DNA of 64,000 bases from DASUBN01 sp964584665 (GTDB lineage Bacteria > Pseudomonadota > Gammaproteobacteria > Natronospirales > REEB76). The DNA lies in NCBI GenBank assembly GCA_964584665.1, contig CAZPAO010000001.1:119696-183695 (forward strand), in the 5' to 3' direction. Positions 7,476 to 17,630 of the stretch are shown here, piece after piece. How positions within the stretch are numbered: the first letter of the stretch is position 1; each line of letters starts with the position of its first letter. The notes under the pieces were generated by a model, which was not told the DNA's origin, made no database searches, and worked only from the letters and a program-made list of their open reading frames with translations. The position numbers and the translations under genes are program-made.

Positions 7476-7646
7476 CAAAAAGAAACGCCTCTTTCGAGGC
7501 GTTTCAGTCGACGCGGATGATAGGGAGGATCATCCGCATCGCAGGCCGTGACGTTGCATCTCGGCTTGTGCGGCCGATGGGGAACATCGGCCGTTTGGAT
7601 CGTGAGGGGTGCACGACCCGAGGCAAAGTCTGGACCGGGCAGGACG
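7476..7646 (-). ncRNA. Candidate small RNA with four 7-nt-loop hairpins and a GNRA terminator
   Basis: On the minus strand, ~170 nt fold into consecutive perfect or near-perfect stems, each closing a 7-nt loop: 7645-7628 (loop CCCGGUC, one bulge), 7619-7597 (8-bp stem with one G-U, loop CACCCCU), 7593-7571 (8-bp stem, loop GUUCCCC) and 7537-7513 (9-bp stem, loop CCUCCCU). They are followed by a 10-bp stem capped by GAAA (7505-7482) and UUUUU (7481-7477), a textbook intrinsic terminator. C-rich, anti-Shine-Dalgarno loops are known from sRNAs such as Xanthomonas sX13; homology is not claimed. No reading frame explains the interval. Strand choice rests on the terminator and promoter. Confidence 0.7.
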
Positions 7647-7649
7647 TTT

Positions 7650-7694
7650 TTTATATTGGGTAAAAACCCGAATCGGGTTAGGGGTAGTCCCCTA
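7650..7694 (-). promoter_or_regulatory. Putative activator-dependent promoter of the small RNA
   Basis: Minus-strand -10 element TATAAA at 7655-7650 predicts a start near 7645, exactly at the first hairpin. There is no TTGACA-like -35. Instead, a perfect TAGGG-N6-CCCTA palindrome at 7679-7694 is centred about 41-42 bp upstream of that start, the position of a class II activator, and a weaker copy TTGGG-N6-CCCGA lies at 7656-7671, 23 bp (two helical turns) away. Inference: activation by a NarL-type regulator of the adjacent stressosome cluster. Confidence 0.5.
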
Positions 7695-7792
7695 TATGTC
7701 GTGGGAGGCGGTCAGGGGGAGGGGGATTCGACCTTTATGTCGTGCTTGGTTAATATCCCGCGGCGCAGCCCGCGTTCCCTGCCGATGGCCTC

Positions 7793-8818
7793 ATGCCTGC
7801 ACCTGCCGCATCCAAGATACTGGTCATCCGCAACGACAAGCTTGGCGATTTCATGCTCGCCTGGCCGGCCCTGGCCCTCTTGCGGGCTGCCCAGCCTAAG
7901 GCCCACATCGCCGTGCTGGTGCCGGCCTATACGGCGCCCCTGGCGGAGGCCTGTCCTTATATAGATGAGGTGATCCTGGACCCGAGGCAGAAGGGGGAGT
8001 GGCGGAACGGCCGGGCCTTAAGCCGGCTCCTCAAGCCCAAGGGCTTCGATGCGGTCATCACGCTCTTCTCGCGCTTCGACACCGGCCTCGGCGTATGGCT
8101 CGCCGGCATCCCGCGCCGCTATGCGCCCGCCACCAAGCTCGCGCAACTCTTCCACAACCGCCGCATCCCCCAGCGGCGTTCCCGCTCCGAGAAGCCGGAG
8201 TACGTGTACAACCAGGATCTGGTGCGCGTGTTCCTGGAAGAGCAGGGCGTGACCAAGCTGAAGCCGACCGAAGCGCCCTATCTCGAGTTCAAACCGGCCG
8301 AGATCAAGAAGCTGAAGCAAGCCTTCCTGAAGGAACACAAGATCGCCGCGACGAAGCAACTGCTGTTCGTGCATGCAGGGCATGGCGGTTCGGCCAACAA
8401 CCTCTCACTGGGGCAGTACGGCCATCTCGCGCGCGCGCTGGCCGGCGCCAAGCGCCATCTCGTGCTCACGGCGGGCCCGACCGAGGAAGCGCAGGCCCGG
8501 CGGCTCTCCAGCCTCATCGAGGGTCCGCACACGGTGCTGGTATCGAAAGAGGGGCTGCTGGATTTCGCGCAACACCTGGCCTTCGCCGATCTTTTCATCA
8601 GCGGGTCCACCGGTCCCTTGCATGTGGCGGCGGCGCTGGACCGCCCCACGGCCGCGTTCTATCCGCGCCGCCGTTCCTCCACCGCCCTGCGCTGGCAGAC
8701 CGTGAATCACGCGGACCGGCGCCTGGCTTTCATGCCGCCGGAAAGCGCCGATGAGAGCGACATGGGGAGCATCGACCTGGATAAGGCGGCCGCCGCCATC
8801 GTGAAAGGGCTGTTGTGA
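7793..8818 (+). CDS. Glycosyltransferase family 9 (heptosyltransferase-like)
   Basis: 341 aa. The N-terminal I-L-V-I-R-N-D-K-L-G-D and the C-terminal I-S-G-S-T-G-P-L-H-V-A-A motif, which contacts the sugar-nucleotide diphosphate, are typical of ADP-heptose:LPS heptosyltransferases (WaaC/WaaF/WaaQ group). It probably adds a heptose to the lipopolysaccharide core at the cytoplasmic face of the inner membrane. Exact acceptor unknown; no other LPS gene adjoins it. Its stop overlaps the next small membrane-protein gene. Confidence 0.88.
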   Translation: MPAPAASKILVIRNDKLGDFMLAWPALALLRAAQPKAHIAVLVPAYTAPLAEACPYIDEVILDPRQKGEWRNGRALSRLLKPKGFDAVITLFSRFDTGLGVWLAGIPRRYAPATKLAQLFHNRRIPQRRSRSEKPEYVYNQDLVRVFLEEQGVTKLKPTEAPYLEFKPAEIKKLKQAFLKEHKIAATKQLLFVHAGHGGSANNLSLGQYGHLARALAGAKRHLVLTAGPTEEAQARRLSSLIEGPHTVLVSKEGLLDFAQHLAFADLFISGSTGPLHVAAALDRPTAAFYPRRRSSTALRWQTVNHADRRLAFMPPESADESDMGSIDLDKAAAAIVKGLL

Positions 8819-9105
8819 CCCAAAGCCTGCCGGCATCCCGGAACCCGCTCGCGCGGGCCTTGACCATGTTGGCGGTGTTGGCGGCCTTCGCCGTGTCCTT
8901 GTTCCTCGGCACCGTGCTGTTCCTGGTGGTGTTGGGTGCTTTGTTGATCCTGGGCGTGGCGCTCTATCTGCGCTTCTGGTGGCTGCGCCGCAAGTGGACG
9001 CAGCAGATGCAGGGGCGCGGCCCCGGCCATGCCAAGCCGGGCGGCGTCACCCTGGAAGGGGAATACACCGTGCACCGGGATTCCGATGCACGGCGTGATG
9101 ACTGA
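8815..9105 (+). CDS. Small membrane protein of unknown function
   Basis: 96 aa from a GTG that overlaps the stop of the glycosyltransferase gene (GTGA), implying translational coupling. One long or two close hydrophobic segments span ~17-52, followed by a basic, Arg/Lys-rich cytoplasmic-type tail (R-F-W-W-L-R-R-K-W) and a polar end. No family recognised. It may accompany the glycosyltransferase at the membrane. Confidence 0.65.
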   Translation: MTQSLPASRNPLARALTMLAVLAAFAVSLFLGTVLFLVVLGALLILGVALYLRFWWLRRKWTQQMQGRGPGHAKPGGVTLEGEYTVHRDSDARRDD

Positions 9106-9112
9106 CGGGGAC

Positions 9113-9808
9113 TTAAGGCAGATCGAACAGCAGGGCTTCCGTGCCGGTCACCGCTTCCAGCTTTAGCGCCGCTTCCTTCTCCAGCATCGCACCATCGCCT
9201 TCCTTGAGTAGCGTGCCGTTCAGTTTCAACGAGCCTTCCGCCACCTGCAGGTAGGCGTGGCGTCCCGCATCCAGCGGGTGCTGCACGGTCGTGCCTGCAT
9301 CCAGGCGGCCTGCGTAGATCGTCGCATCCTGCTGGATGCGCACCGAGCCCTCCCGTCCGTCCGGCGAAGCCACCAGGCGCAGCTTGTTGCGCAGGTCCAT
9401 ATCGTCGAAATGGATCTGTTCGTAGCCCGGGGCGCCGCCGCGGGAGCGGGGCAGGATCCATATCTGCAAGAGGCGCGTCTCGCCATCGGCGGCGTTAGCC
9501 TCGCTGTGCACCACGCCGGTGCCGGCGCTCATGCGTTGCACGTCGCCCGGCCGGATCACCGAACCGTTGCCCATGCTGTCCTTATGGCCGATGGCGCCCT
9601 TCAGGATGTAGGTGATGATCTCCATGTCCCGGTGCGGGTGCGCGCCGAAGCCGCCACCCTTGGCGATGCGGTCGTCATTGATGACCCGCAGCGCCGAATA
9701 GCCCATGTGCTCCGGGTCGTGGTAGTCCGCGAAGGAGAAGCTGTGCCAGCTGTCGAGCCAGCCATGGTCGGCATGGCCGCGTTCGGTGGCGGGACGCAGG
9801 GTGAGCAT
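9113..9808 (-). CDS. Pirin-family protein (YhaK-like bicupin)
   Basis: 231 aa from the ATG at 9808, the length of E. coli YhaK (233). An upstream ATG at 9865 would add 19 residues with no family match. The pirin metal-site motif is present in the N-terminal cupin: G-F-G-A-H-P-H-R-D-M-E with two His, and T-G-V-V-H-S-E with a further His. Family members bind iron and some act as quercetinases or redox sensors; the role here is unknown. Divergent from ppa. Confidence 0.88.
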   Translation of the reverse strand: MLTLRPATERGHADHGWLDSWHSFSFADYHDPEHMGYSALRVINDDRIAKGGGFGAHPHRDMEIITYILKGAIGHKDSMGNGSVIRPGDVQRMSAGTGVVHSEANAADGETRLLQIWILPRSRGGAPGYEQIHFDDMDLRNKLRLVASPDGREGSVRIQQDATIYAGRLDAGTTVQHPLDAGRHAYLQVAEGSLKLNGTLLKEGDGAMLEKEAALKLEAVTGTEALLFDLP

Positions 9809-9874
9809 GGATGTCTCCGGTGGCGTGTATGGCGGGGATATTGTGCCGGAAACCGCGGTTTTCAAGCTGCAGGG

Positions 9875-9903
9875 TTGGAAGCGGCCGGCCCGGCCGGTAC
9901 AAT
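9875..9903 (+). promoter_or_regulatory. Sigma-70-type promoter of ppa
   Basis: TTGGAA (9875-9880), 17-bp spacer, TACAAT (9898-9903). The predicted start near 9910 is about 20 nt before the ppa ATG. It lies in the 121-bp gap between the divergent pirin and ppa genes. Confidence 0.6.
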
Positions 9904-9929
9904 GCGCGCCCCCAACCGGTGAAACGCAG

Positions 9930-10553
9930 ATGAAGCCCTATAACCAGTGGCGACCCCACCCCTGGCACGGCCTCGAACTGGGCGAAGAAGCCCCGGCCGT
10001 GGTCAACGCCTACATCGAGATCACGCCCTTCGACGTGGTGAAGTATGAGGTGGACAAGGCCACGGGTTACCTGCGGGTCGACCGTCCCCAACGCAGTTCC
10101 GCCCACATGCCGGCGCTCTACGGCTTCGTGCCGCGCACCTACTGCGGCCCGCGGGTCGGCAAGCTGGCGGGCGAGGGCATCCCGGGCGACAAGGACCCCT
10201 TGGACATCTGCGTATTCTCCGAGCGGCCCATCGCGCGTTCCGAGGTGCTCATGAGCGCGCGGGTCATCGGCGGCCTGCGCATGATCGATGGTGGCGAGGC
10301 GGACGACAAGATCATCGCCGTGTTGGCCAGCGACAACCTATGGGGACACGCCCGTGAACTGCAGGATTTGCCCCACGTGATGGTGGAGCGGCTGGTGCAT
10401 TACTTCAGCACTTACAAGTGGGTTCCGGGCCAAGCCCATAAGGTTGACGTGCAAGCGGCCTACAACCACGAGCAGGCCTATGCCGTCATCAAGGCGGCCC
10501 ATGCGGATTATCTGGAGCATTTCGGCGAGAGCGACGTCCCGGTCGACATCTGA
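9930..10553 (+). CDS. ppa: Inorganic pyrophosphatase (family I)
   Basis: 207 aa. Hydrolyses pyrophosphate to two phosphates in the cytoplasm, pulling biosynthetic reactions forward. The family I signature with its three metal-binding aspartates is visible (G-D-K-D-P-L-D-I-C), with a preceding Y-G-F-V-P-R-T-Y-C segment and the K-I-I-A-V strand. Slightly longer than E. coli Ppa (176), as in many larger family I enzymes. Start chosen at the first ATG after the promoter; upstream in-frame sequence overlaps the divergent gene. Confidence 0.93.
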   Translation: MKPYNQWRPHPWHGLELGEEAPAVVNAYIEITPFDVVKYEVDKATGYLRVDRPQRSSAHMPALYGFVPRTYCGPRVGKLAGEGIPGDKDPLDICVFSERPIARSEVLMSARVIGGLRMIDGGEADDKIIAVLASDNLWGHARELQDLPHVMVERLVHYFSTYKWVPGQAHKVDVQAAYNHEQAYAVIKAAHADYLEHFGESDVPVDI

Positions 10554-10565
10554 CGGTTTCTGCCG

Positions 10566-10970
10566 TCAGTGGCCCAGGGTGTAGGTCAGCTTGATATGGA
10601 AATGAGTTACCCCAGCCAATTCAGATGGCTTGGGCGGAAACTTGGCGTTCTCAACTGAACGGATCGCAGCGCGATTCAGGTCGCGGCTAGCGGTGGTGGC
10701 GCCCAGCGTCACGTTGGTGGCTTTGCCGTCGCCTGCATAATCGAACTCCACTACGACTACGCCTTGCTCGCCGTTCATCGCCGCTTCCTTCGGATAGTAG
10801 CCTCCCTTCTCGACCGCAGCCTGAAGTTTTGCTTCGAAGGCGGTCAGGGCCTGACTGTTGTCAGCGATGGCGTCGGGAATGGAAGCAGCGGAGGGAGCAG
10901 GGTTGGCGGCGTTGACCGCCATCGCGAAGATGAGCAGGGGCAGGTAAGTCAGCGTTTTGACGGTAGTCAT
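10566..10970 (-). CDS. TonB C-terminal-domain protein
   Basis: 134 aa with an N-terminal signal segment (hydrophobic L-T-Y-L-P-L-L-I-F-A-M-A, A-N-A cleavage region ~22). Residues ~45-132 resemble the TonB C-terminal domain (Y-Y-P-K-E-A, G-E-Q-G-V-V-V-V-E-F, A-A-I-R-S-V-E-N-A-K-F-P). It lacks the Pro-rich spacer of a full TonB, so it is probably a periplasmic TonB-like partner rather than an energy transducer. It starts 17 nt after the Rieske gene stop and could be the last gene of the suf operon. Confidence 0.72.
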   Translation of the reverse strand: MTTVKTLTYLPLLIFAMAVNAANPAPSAASIPDAIADNSQALTAFEAKLQAAVEKGGYYPKEAAMNGEQGVVVVEFDYAGDGKATNVTLGATTASRDLNRAAIRSVENAKFPPKPSELAGVTHFHIKLTYTLGH

Positions 10971-10987
10971 TGGGTCCCCCTTTGCAG

Positions 10988-11308
10988 TCAGTCCCAGCGA
11001 TCGTCTTTCACCTGGACGATACCATCCTGGATGCGGACTGGGAAAGCGGCTGTCGGCTCATAGGCCGGGGCTGTGAGGGCTTCGCCGCTGCGGATGTCGA
11101 AGGTGGCGCCGTGGCGGGGGCAGGTGATGATGCAGCCTTGTATCGGGCCGCCCGTGAGGATGCCGCCGTCATGGGTGCAGACGTCCTCGATGGCGTAGAA
11201 CTTCCCGTCCACGTTGAACACCGCGATCATCACGTCGGCCACGTCCACCACCTTGTGGCTCCCGGGCGGGATCTCGCTCGCGGGACCGACAGCTACCCAT
11301 TCAGCCAT
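10988..11308 (-). CDS. Rieske-type [2Fe-2S] ferredoxin
   Basis: 106 aa. Rieske ligands are complete: C-T-H near residue 43 and C-P-R-H near 63. Small soluble Rieske ferredoxins of this type (NirD/HcaC/BphF-like) pass electrons to oxygenases, and stand-alone copies are often found behind suf genes. It follows sufT with a 1-nt overlap, which places it within the Fe-S operon. Possible roles: electron donor for cluster assembly or a model client. No oxygenase is nearby. Confidence 0.88.
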   Translation of the reverse strand: MAEWVAVGPASEIPPGSHKVVDVADVMIAVFNVDGKFYAIEDVCTHDGGILTGGPIQGCIITCPRHGATFDIRSGEALTAPAYEPTAAFPVRIQDGIVQVKDDRWD

Positions 11309-11856
11309 CAGTAGTACATCCCGGTCTGGAGTTTCGCCTCTTCCGACATCATCTCCCGGCTCCAGGGCGGATCGAACACCAGTTCCACATCCGCGCCCTG
11401 GATGGTGGGGACCTGCTCAAGCTTATCCTTCACGTCCTGCACCAGGATGCCGCCCATGCCGCAGCCGGGGGCCGTAAGGGTCATCTTCACGCCCACCTTC
11501 TTCTTGTTCGCATCGCCGGGCATGAGCTTGCACTCATACACGAGGCCGAGGTCGACGATGTTGATGGGGATCTCCGGGTCATAACAGGTCTTCAGCTGCT
11601 CCCACACGAGCTTCTCCACGTCCGCGTCGCTGGGATTCTCCGGCAGCTTGGGGCCCTCCTGGACCTCGCGGCCGAGGGCATCCGCATCCTTGCCGGCGAT
11701 GCGCAGCAGGTTCCCGTCCACGTAGACGGTGAAGCTGCCGCCCAGGGATTGGGCCACGTTCACCTCGGTGCCTTCCGGGATCACCACGCGAGTGCCGGCG
11801 GGGATCATCACCGCCTCGCAGGAACGTAGGAGCTTGATGGGTTCGCGGTCGTACAT
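11308..11856 (-). CDS. sufT: Fe-S assembly factor SufT (MIP18/DUF59 family)
   Basis: 182 aa. Characteristic SufT N-terminus (~1-80; A-G-T-R-V-V-I-P-E-G) followed by a MIP18-like domain (~85-175) with the D-P-E-I-P-I-N-I-V-D-L-G-L-V-Y motif and P-G-C-G-M-G. Known role of the family: aids maturation or delivery of Fe-S clusters to target enzymes. It sits 3 nt downstream of sufU. Confidence 0.92.
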   Translation of the reverse strand: MYDREPIKLLRSCEAVMIPAGTRVVIPEGTEVNVAQSLGGSFTVYVDGNLLRIAGKDADALGREVQEGPKLPENPSDADVEKLVWEQLKTCYDPEIPINIVDLGLVYECKLMPGDANKKKVGVKMTLTAPGCGMGGILVQDVKDKLEQVPTIQGADVELVFDPPWSREMMSEEAKLQTGMYY

Positions 11857-11859
11857 GCT

Positions 11860-12315
11860 CTATTCCGTGGATATCGGTTTGGCGCCATCACCTTGCAGCG
11901 CACCTTTCAATGTATGCCAGCAGAGACTCGCGCATTTCACCCGCGAGGGGAATTCCCGCACGCCTGAGAGGGCCGCGAGCTTGCCGAGGTCTTCGGCATC
12001 CGCCGGAGCATCGGCGCGGGTGAGGAGGTCATGCATGGTATCGAACAACTGTTCCGCCTCGGCACGGGTCTTGCCCTTCAGCCGCTCGGTCATGAGGGAG
12101 GCCGAAGCCACAGAGATGGCACAGCCACTACCCTCGAAACTCACGTCCGAGAGGGTCTCGCCATCCAGCTTCAGGTACACCGTGAGCTTATCGCCGCAGA
12201 GGGGGTTGAAGCCCTCCACGCATCGGTCCGCGTCCGGGATCTTGCGGAAGTTCCTGGGGGCACGGTTGTGATCGACGATCACGTCACGGTAAAGGTCCTT
12301 CAGGCTGTCGTTCAC
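11860..12315 (-). CDS. sufU: Fe-S assembly protein SufU
   Basis: 151 aa from a GTG overlapping the sufS stop (GTGA). Frame-shifted codons further upstream lie inside sufS. IscU-like fold; the three Cys and one Asp ligands are present: P-L-C-G-D, G-S-G-C-A-I and V-K-C-A-S-L-C-W. SufU acts as the zinc-dependent sulfur acceptor for SufS and may serve as scaffold. No sufE or sufA is found in this operon, so SufU likely does the sulfur transfer step. Confidence 0.92.
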   Translation of the reverse strand: MNDSLKDLYRDVIVDHNRAPRNFRKIPDADRCVEGFNPLCGDKLTVYLKLDGETLSDVSFEGSGCAISVASASLMTERLKGKTRAEAEQLFDTMHDLLTRADAPADAEDLGKLAALSGVREFPSRVKCASLCWHTLKGALQGDGAKPISTE

Positions 12316-13562
12316 GCCAGCACTCCGCGGGCCTTGTCCAGGGCTGCGACAAGCGCATCGATGTCCTCGCGGGTGTTGTAGAAGGCGAGGGAGGCGCGGG
12401 CCGTGGCCGGCAGGTCGAAGCGCTCCATCACAGGCATGGCGCAATGATGGCCGGTGCGGATGGCGACCCCTTCCTGGTCCACGATAGTGCCAAGGTCATG
12501 GGGATGGACGCCCTGCATGACGAAGGACACCACGCCGGCCTTGTGACGGGCAGTACCCACGAGCCGCACGCCCTTGACCGAGCCGATGCGGTCCGTGGCG
12601 TAAGCCAGGAGTCCGTGCTCATAAGCTTCGATGGCCGCGAGTCCCACCTGGTTCAGGTAATCCACCGCGGCGCCGAGGCCCACGGCACCGCCGATGTCCG
12701 GCGTGCCAGCCTCGAACTTGTGGGGCAGGTCGTTGTAGGTGGTCTCATCGAATCGCACGATGCGGATCATCTCGCCGCCACCCTGCCAGGGCGGCATGGC
12801 TTCAAGCAGCGCTTGCTTGCCGTAGAGGATGCCGATGCCCGTGGGGGCAAACATCTTGTGGCCGGAGAAGGCATAGAAGTCGCAATCCAGGTCCCGCACG
12901 TCCACGGCCATATGGGGCACCGCCTGGGCACCGTCCACCAGCACCAGCACGCCGCGGGCATGGGCCTGTGCGGTCATCTCTTTCACAGGATTGATGGTGC
13001 CGAGGGCATTGGAGACGTGGCCGAACACCGCGATGCGGGTCCTGGGGCTGAGCAGCCTCTCGAAGGCGCCGGGCTCGAGTTCGCCGGTATCGGTGATGGG
13101 GACAACCTTCAGCACGGCACCGGTCAGGCCGGCCACCAGCTGCCAGGGCACGATGTTGGAGTGGTGCTCCATCTGGGTGAGCAGGATCTCGTCGCCGGAT
13201 TTCAGCATAGGGCGCACGAAACTCTGGGCGACTAGGTTTATGGCCTCGGTGGTGCCGCGGGTGTAGACCACTTCCTTCGTGGAACGGGCGTTGATGAAGG
13301 CACGCACTTTCTCGCGGGCGCCCTCGTAGTCGGCGGTGGCGAGCTCGCTCAGGCGATGCACACCCCGGTGCACGTTGGCGTTGTGGTGCTCGTAGTACCG
13401 CGACACCGCATCGATCACGGCCCGAGGCTTCTGGGACGTGGCGGCGTTGTCGAGATACACGAGGGGCTTGCCGTGCACTTTCTCGCTGAGGATCGGGAAG
13501 TCGCGGCGCCAGCGCAGCGGATCGAAACCGGAAGTCTCTTGAAGAGGGTGGGCTGTGCTCAT
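12312..13562 (-). CDS. sufS: Cysteine desulfurase SufS
   Basis: 416 aa from the ATG at 13562, which overlaps the sufD stop (ATGA). Class V aminotransferase fold: PLP lysine in F-S-G-H-K (mid-protein) and catalytic Cys in R-T-G-H-H-C near residue 370, the group II (SufS) loop type. Converts cysteine to alanine and hands the persulfide to SufU for cluster building on SufBCD. Confidence 0.95.
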   Translation of the reverse strand: MSTAHPLQETSGFDPLRWRRDFPILSEKVHGKPLVYLDNAATSQKPRAVIDAVSRYYEHHNANVHRGVHRLSELATADYEGAREKVRAFINARSTKEVVYTRGTTEAINLVAQSFVRPMLKSGDEILLTQMEHHSNIVPWQLVAGLTGAVLKVVPITDTGELEPGAFERLLSPRTRIAVFGHVSNALGTINPVKEMTAQAHARGVLVLVDGAQAVPHMAVDVRDLDCDFYAFSGHKMFAPTGIGILYGKQALLEAMPPWQGGGEMIRIVRFDETTYNDLPHKFEAGTPDIGGAVGLGAAVDYLNQVGLAAIEAYEHGLLAYATDRIGSVKGVRLVGTARHKAGVVSFVMQGVHPHDLGTIVDQEGVAIRTGHHCAMPVMERFDLPATARASLAFYNTREDIDALVAALDKARGVLA

Positions 13563-14841
13563 GACTGCTCCGGCAGGGCGATCTGGCTGATGGCCGCACT
13601 CAGGCGGCGGCGGGCATGGGCGGCAAGGGCGGGCAGGGGCAATAAGGCCATCAGCCGCTCGGCGAAGGCGCCCACGAGCAGACCGCGGGCCGCTTCCGCG
13701 TCGATGCCGCGGGAGCGCAGGTAGAAGAGTTGCTGCTCGTCCAACTGGCCGACGGTGGCGCCGTGGCTGCACTTCACGTCGTCGGCGTAGATCTCGAGTT
13801 CCGGCTTGGTGTCGATCTCGACGCCACGGGAGAGCAGGAGGTTGTGGTTCGCCTGTGCGGCATCGGTCTTGACCGCGTGGGGAGCCACCACCACCTTGCC
13901 GTTGAACACCGCGCGGCCCTGGCCGTCCAGGATGCCGCGATACAGTTCCCGGCTCGTGGTGTGGGGCGCGAGATGATCCACGCGGGTATGGTTATCCAGA
14001 TGCTGGCGGCCGTTGACGGCATAGAAGCCGTTGAGTTCAGCCTCGGCACCGGCGGCGCTCAGGCTCACCGCGAGATCCAGCCGGCTCCAGGCCGCGCCGG
14101 CCTGGAAGTTATGGGAGATGTAGCTGCTGTCGGCCGCCTGCTCCACCAGCACGCGGCCCAGGTGGAAGGCTTGGAGGCTCTCGTCCTGGATGCGCACGTG
14201 GGTGAGCTTCGAGCCCGCGTCCAGATGGATCTGCACGCTGCTGTTGGTGAAGTGCTTGGCGCCGTCCAGGCCCGCATAGCGCTCGATGAGCATGGCTCGA
14301 GCATGCTTGCCCAGCTTCACGACGCTGCGCAGATGATGGGAGGCGGAGTCTATCGTCGGCACGCTCACGTGCAGGAACTCAAGCGGCTCAGCCGGTTCAC
14401 CATCCAGGGTCAGCACCAGGGCTTCCTGGAAGAGGGCGGTGTTGAGGTCGAGGAAAGTGTCCTCTTCCCATCCCTTGGGCGCGATGAGCAGGGCACGCAG
14501 GCTCTCATCGGCATCCACGCTCTGGACCACGCGCACGCCCTGCGGCAGGCGCGAGAGCGCGGCGTCGTAGCGGCCGTTCACGAACACGGCCCGCGGGCAG
14601 TCGAGGCCCGGCAGGGTGAGCTTGGCGAAAGCGGCGGCATCCAGCGGCGTCTTGGAACGAGCGGGCTTGAAGCCGCGCTTCTCCAGCACGGCGAGAGAGG
14701 TGTATTTCCAGGCTTCATCCCGCGCCACCGGGAAGCCGCGCGCGGATGCCCGCTGCAGGGCCTGTTCTTTCAGGGCATGCAGCCAAGCTTGCGGCTTCGG
14801 TTGCGCCGCGAAACCTTCGAGATAGGGGGCGAGAGCGCTGC

Positions 14842-14845
<4 letters not shown>
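13559..14845 (-). CDS. sufD: SUF complex subunit SufD
   Basis: 428 aa, normal length. SufB/D beta-helix core (C-terminal half with H-T-T-S-R-E-L-Y-R-G-I-L-D-G and C-S-H-G-A-T-V-G, containing the conserved Cys and His). Forms the SufBC2D scaffold with SufB and SufC and is linked to iron acquisition for the nascent cluster. Overlaps sufC by 4 nt (ATGA). Confidence 0.94.
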
Positions 14846-15600
<755 letters not shown>

Positions 15601-15609
15601 TCGCCTTTC

Positions 15610-17058
<1,449 letters not shown>

Positions 17059-17060
17059 GC

Positions 17061-17528
17061 TCACTGCTCCCGGCGGCGCGGCGCGCCTTCGAGCATGCCG
17101 CCGAAGTCGAGTCGCGGCGGCAGGGCCACCGGCCGGGCCAGCTGCGCGAGCGTCACGCCACTCAGGGCATCGCGGATGGCGAGGCTGATGCGCTGCCAGT
17201 TGTGGCCGATGCCGCACACCGCCTCGATGCCGCAGCGGCTGTGGCTCATGCTGCACTGGGTGATGGCGACGGGCCCTTCGACCGCATCGATGATTTGCAC
17301 CGCGGTGATCTCTTCCGCCGGGCGCGACAGTGAGTAGCCGCCCTTGGCGCCGCGCTGGGAGCTGACGAGGCCGGCGCGGGCGAAATGCTTCAGGAGCTTG
17401 CTGACCGTGGGGGCGGCGAGATGCAGCGCGGTGGCGAGTTCGGCCGCTGTATAGAGCCGTTTGGGGTCCCGGGCCATCTCCGCCAGCACCACGGTGCCGT
17501 AGTCGGTCAATTTGCTGAGGCGCAGCAT
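17061..17528 (-). CDS. sufR: Rrf2-family SUF regulator (IscR-like)
   Basis: 155 aa. N-terminal winged HTH (L-T-D-Y-G-T-V-V-L, T-A-A-E-L-A-T-A-L-H-L) typical of Rrf2 proteins that head suf operons in gammaproteobacteria. Three cysteines in C-x6-C-x5-C (about residues 97-111) match the Fe-S ligand set of IscR, so DNA binding is probably cluster-dependent. First gene of the operon, adjacent to an IscR type-1-like site. The name follows function here; it is not the cyanobacterial DeoR-type SufR. Confidence 0.9.
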   Translation of the reverse strand: MLRLSKLTDYGTVVLAEMARDPKRLYTAAELATALHLAAPTVSKLLKHFARAGLVSSQRGAKGGYSLSRPAEEITAVQIIDAVEGPVAITQCSMSHSRCGIEAVCGIGHNWQRISLAIRDALSGVTLAQLARPVALPPRLDFGGMLEGAPRRREQ

Positions 17529-17552
17529 GGGTTTAGCTCGACTTGCGTAAAG

Positions 17553-17569
17553 AGGACTATTTTAGTCCT
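17553..17569. promoter_or_regulatory. IscR type-1-like operator of the suf operon
   Basis: Inverted repeat AGGACTA-TTT-TAGTCCT, 24 nt upstream of the regulator's ATG. Its centre fits the core GACTR-WWW-YAGTC of the known IscR type-1 site. The minus-strand hexamer TAAAAT inside it could be the -10 of the suf promoter, so binding would repress, as in iscR autoregulation. Confidence 0.65.
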
Positions 17570-17630
17570 ATTACACGTCCGGATAAAGCCCGGCGCTATA
17601 GTGGCGCCAGGCCCCGGAGGATCAGCAGGC

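Noticed and set aside
7612..7650. RNase P-like GAGGCAAAGTC segment
   Set aside because: Superficial match to the conserved GAGGAAAGTCC of RNase P RNA only; no room for or trace of the remaining ~300-nt structure.
7482..7652. Plus-strand RNA with GGA-type loops (CsrB/RsmY-like CsrA sponge)
   Set aside because: The plus strand shows AGGGAGG, GGGGAAC and AGGGGTG loops and a T run after 7645, but its last stem is only ~5 bp with a bulge. The minus strand has a 10-bp GNRA-capped terminator with T5 and a matching promoter, so it is preferred; plus-strand use is not excluded.
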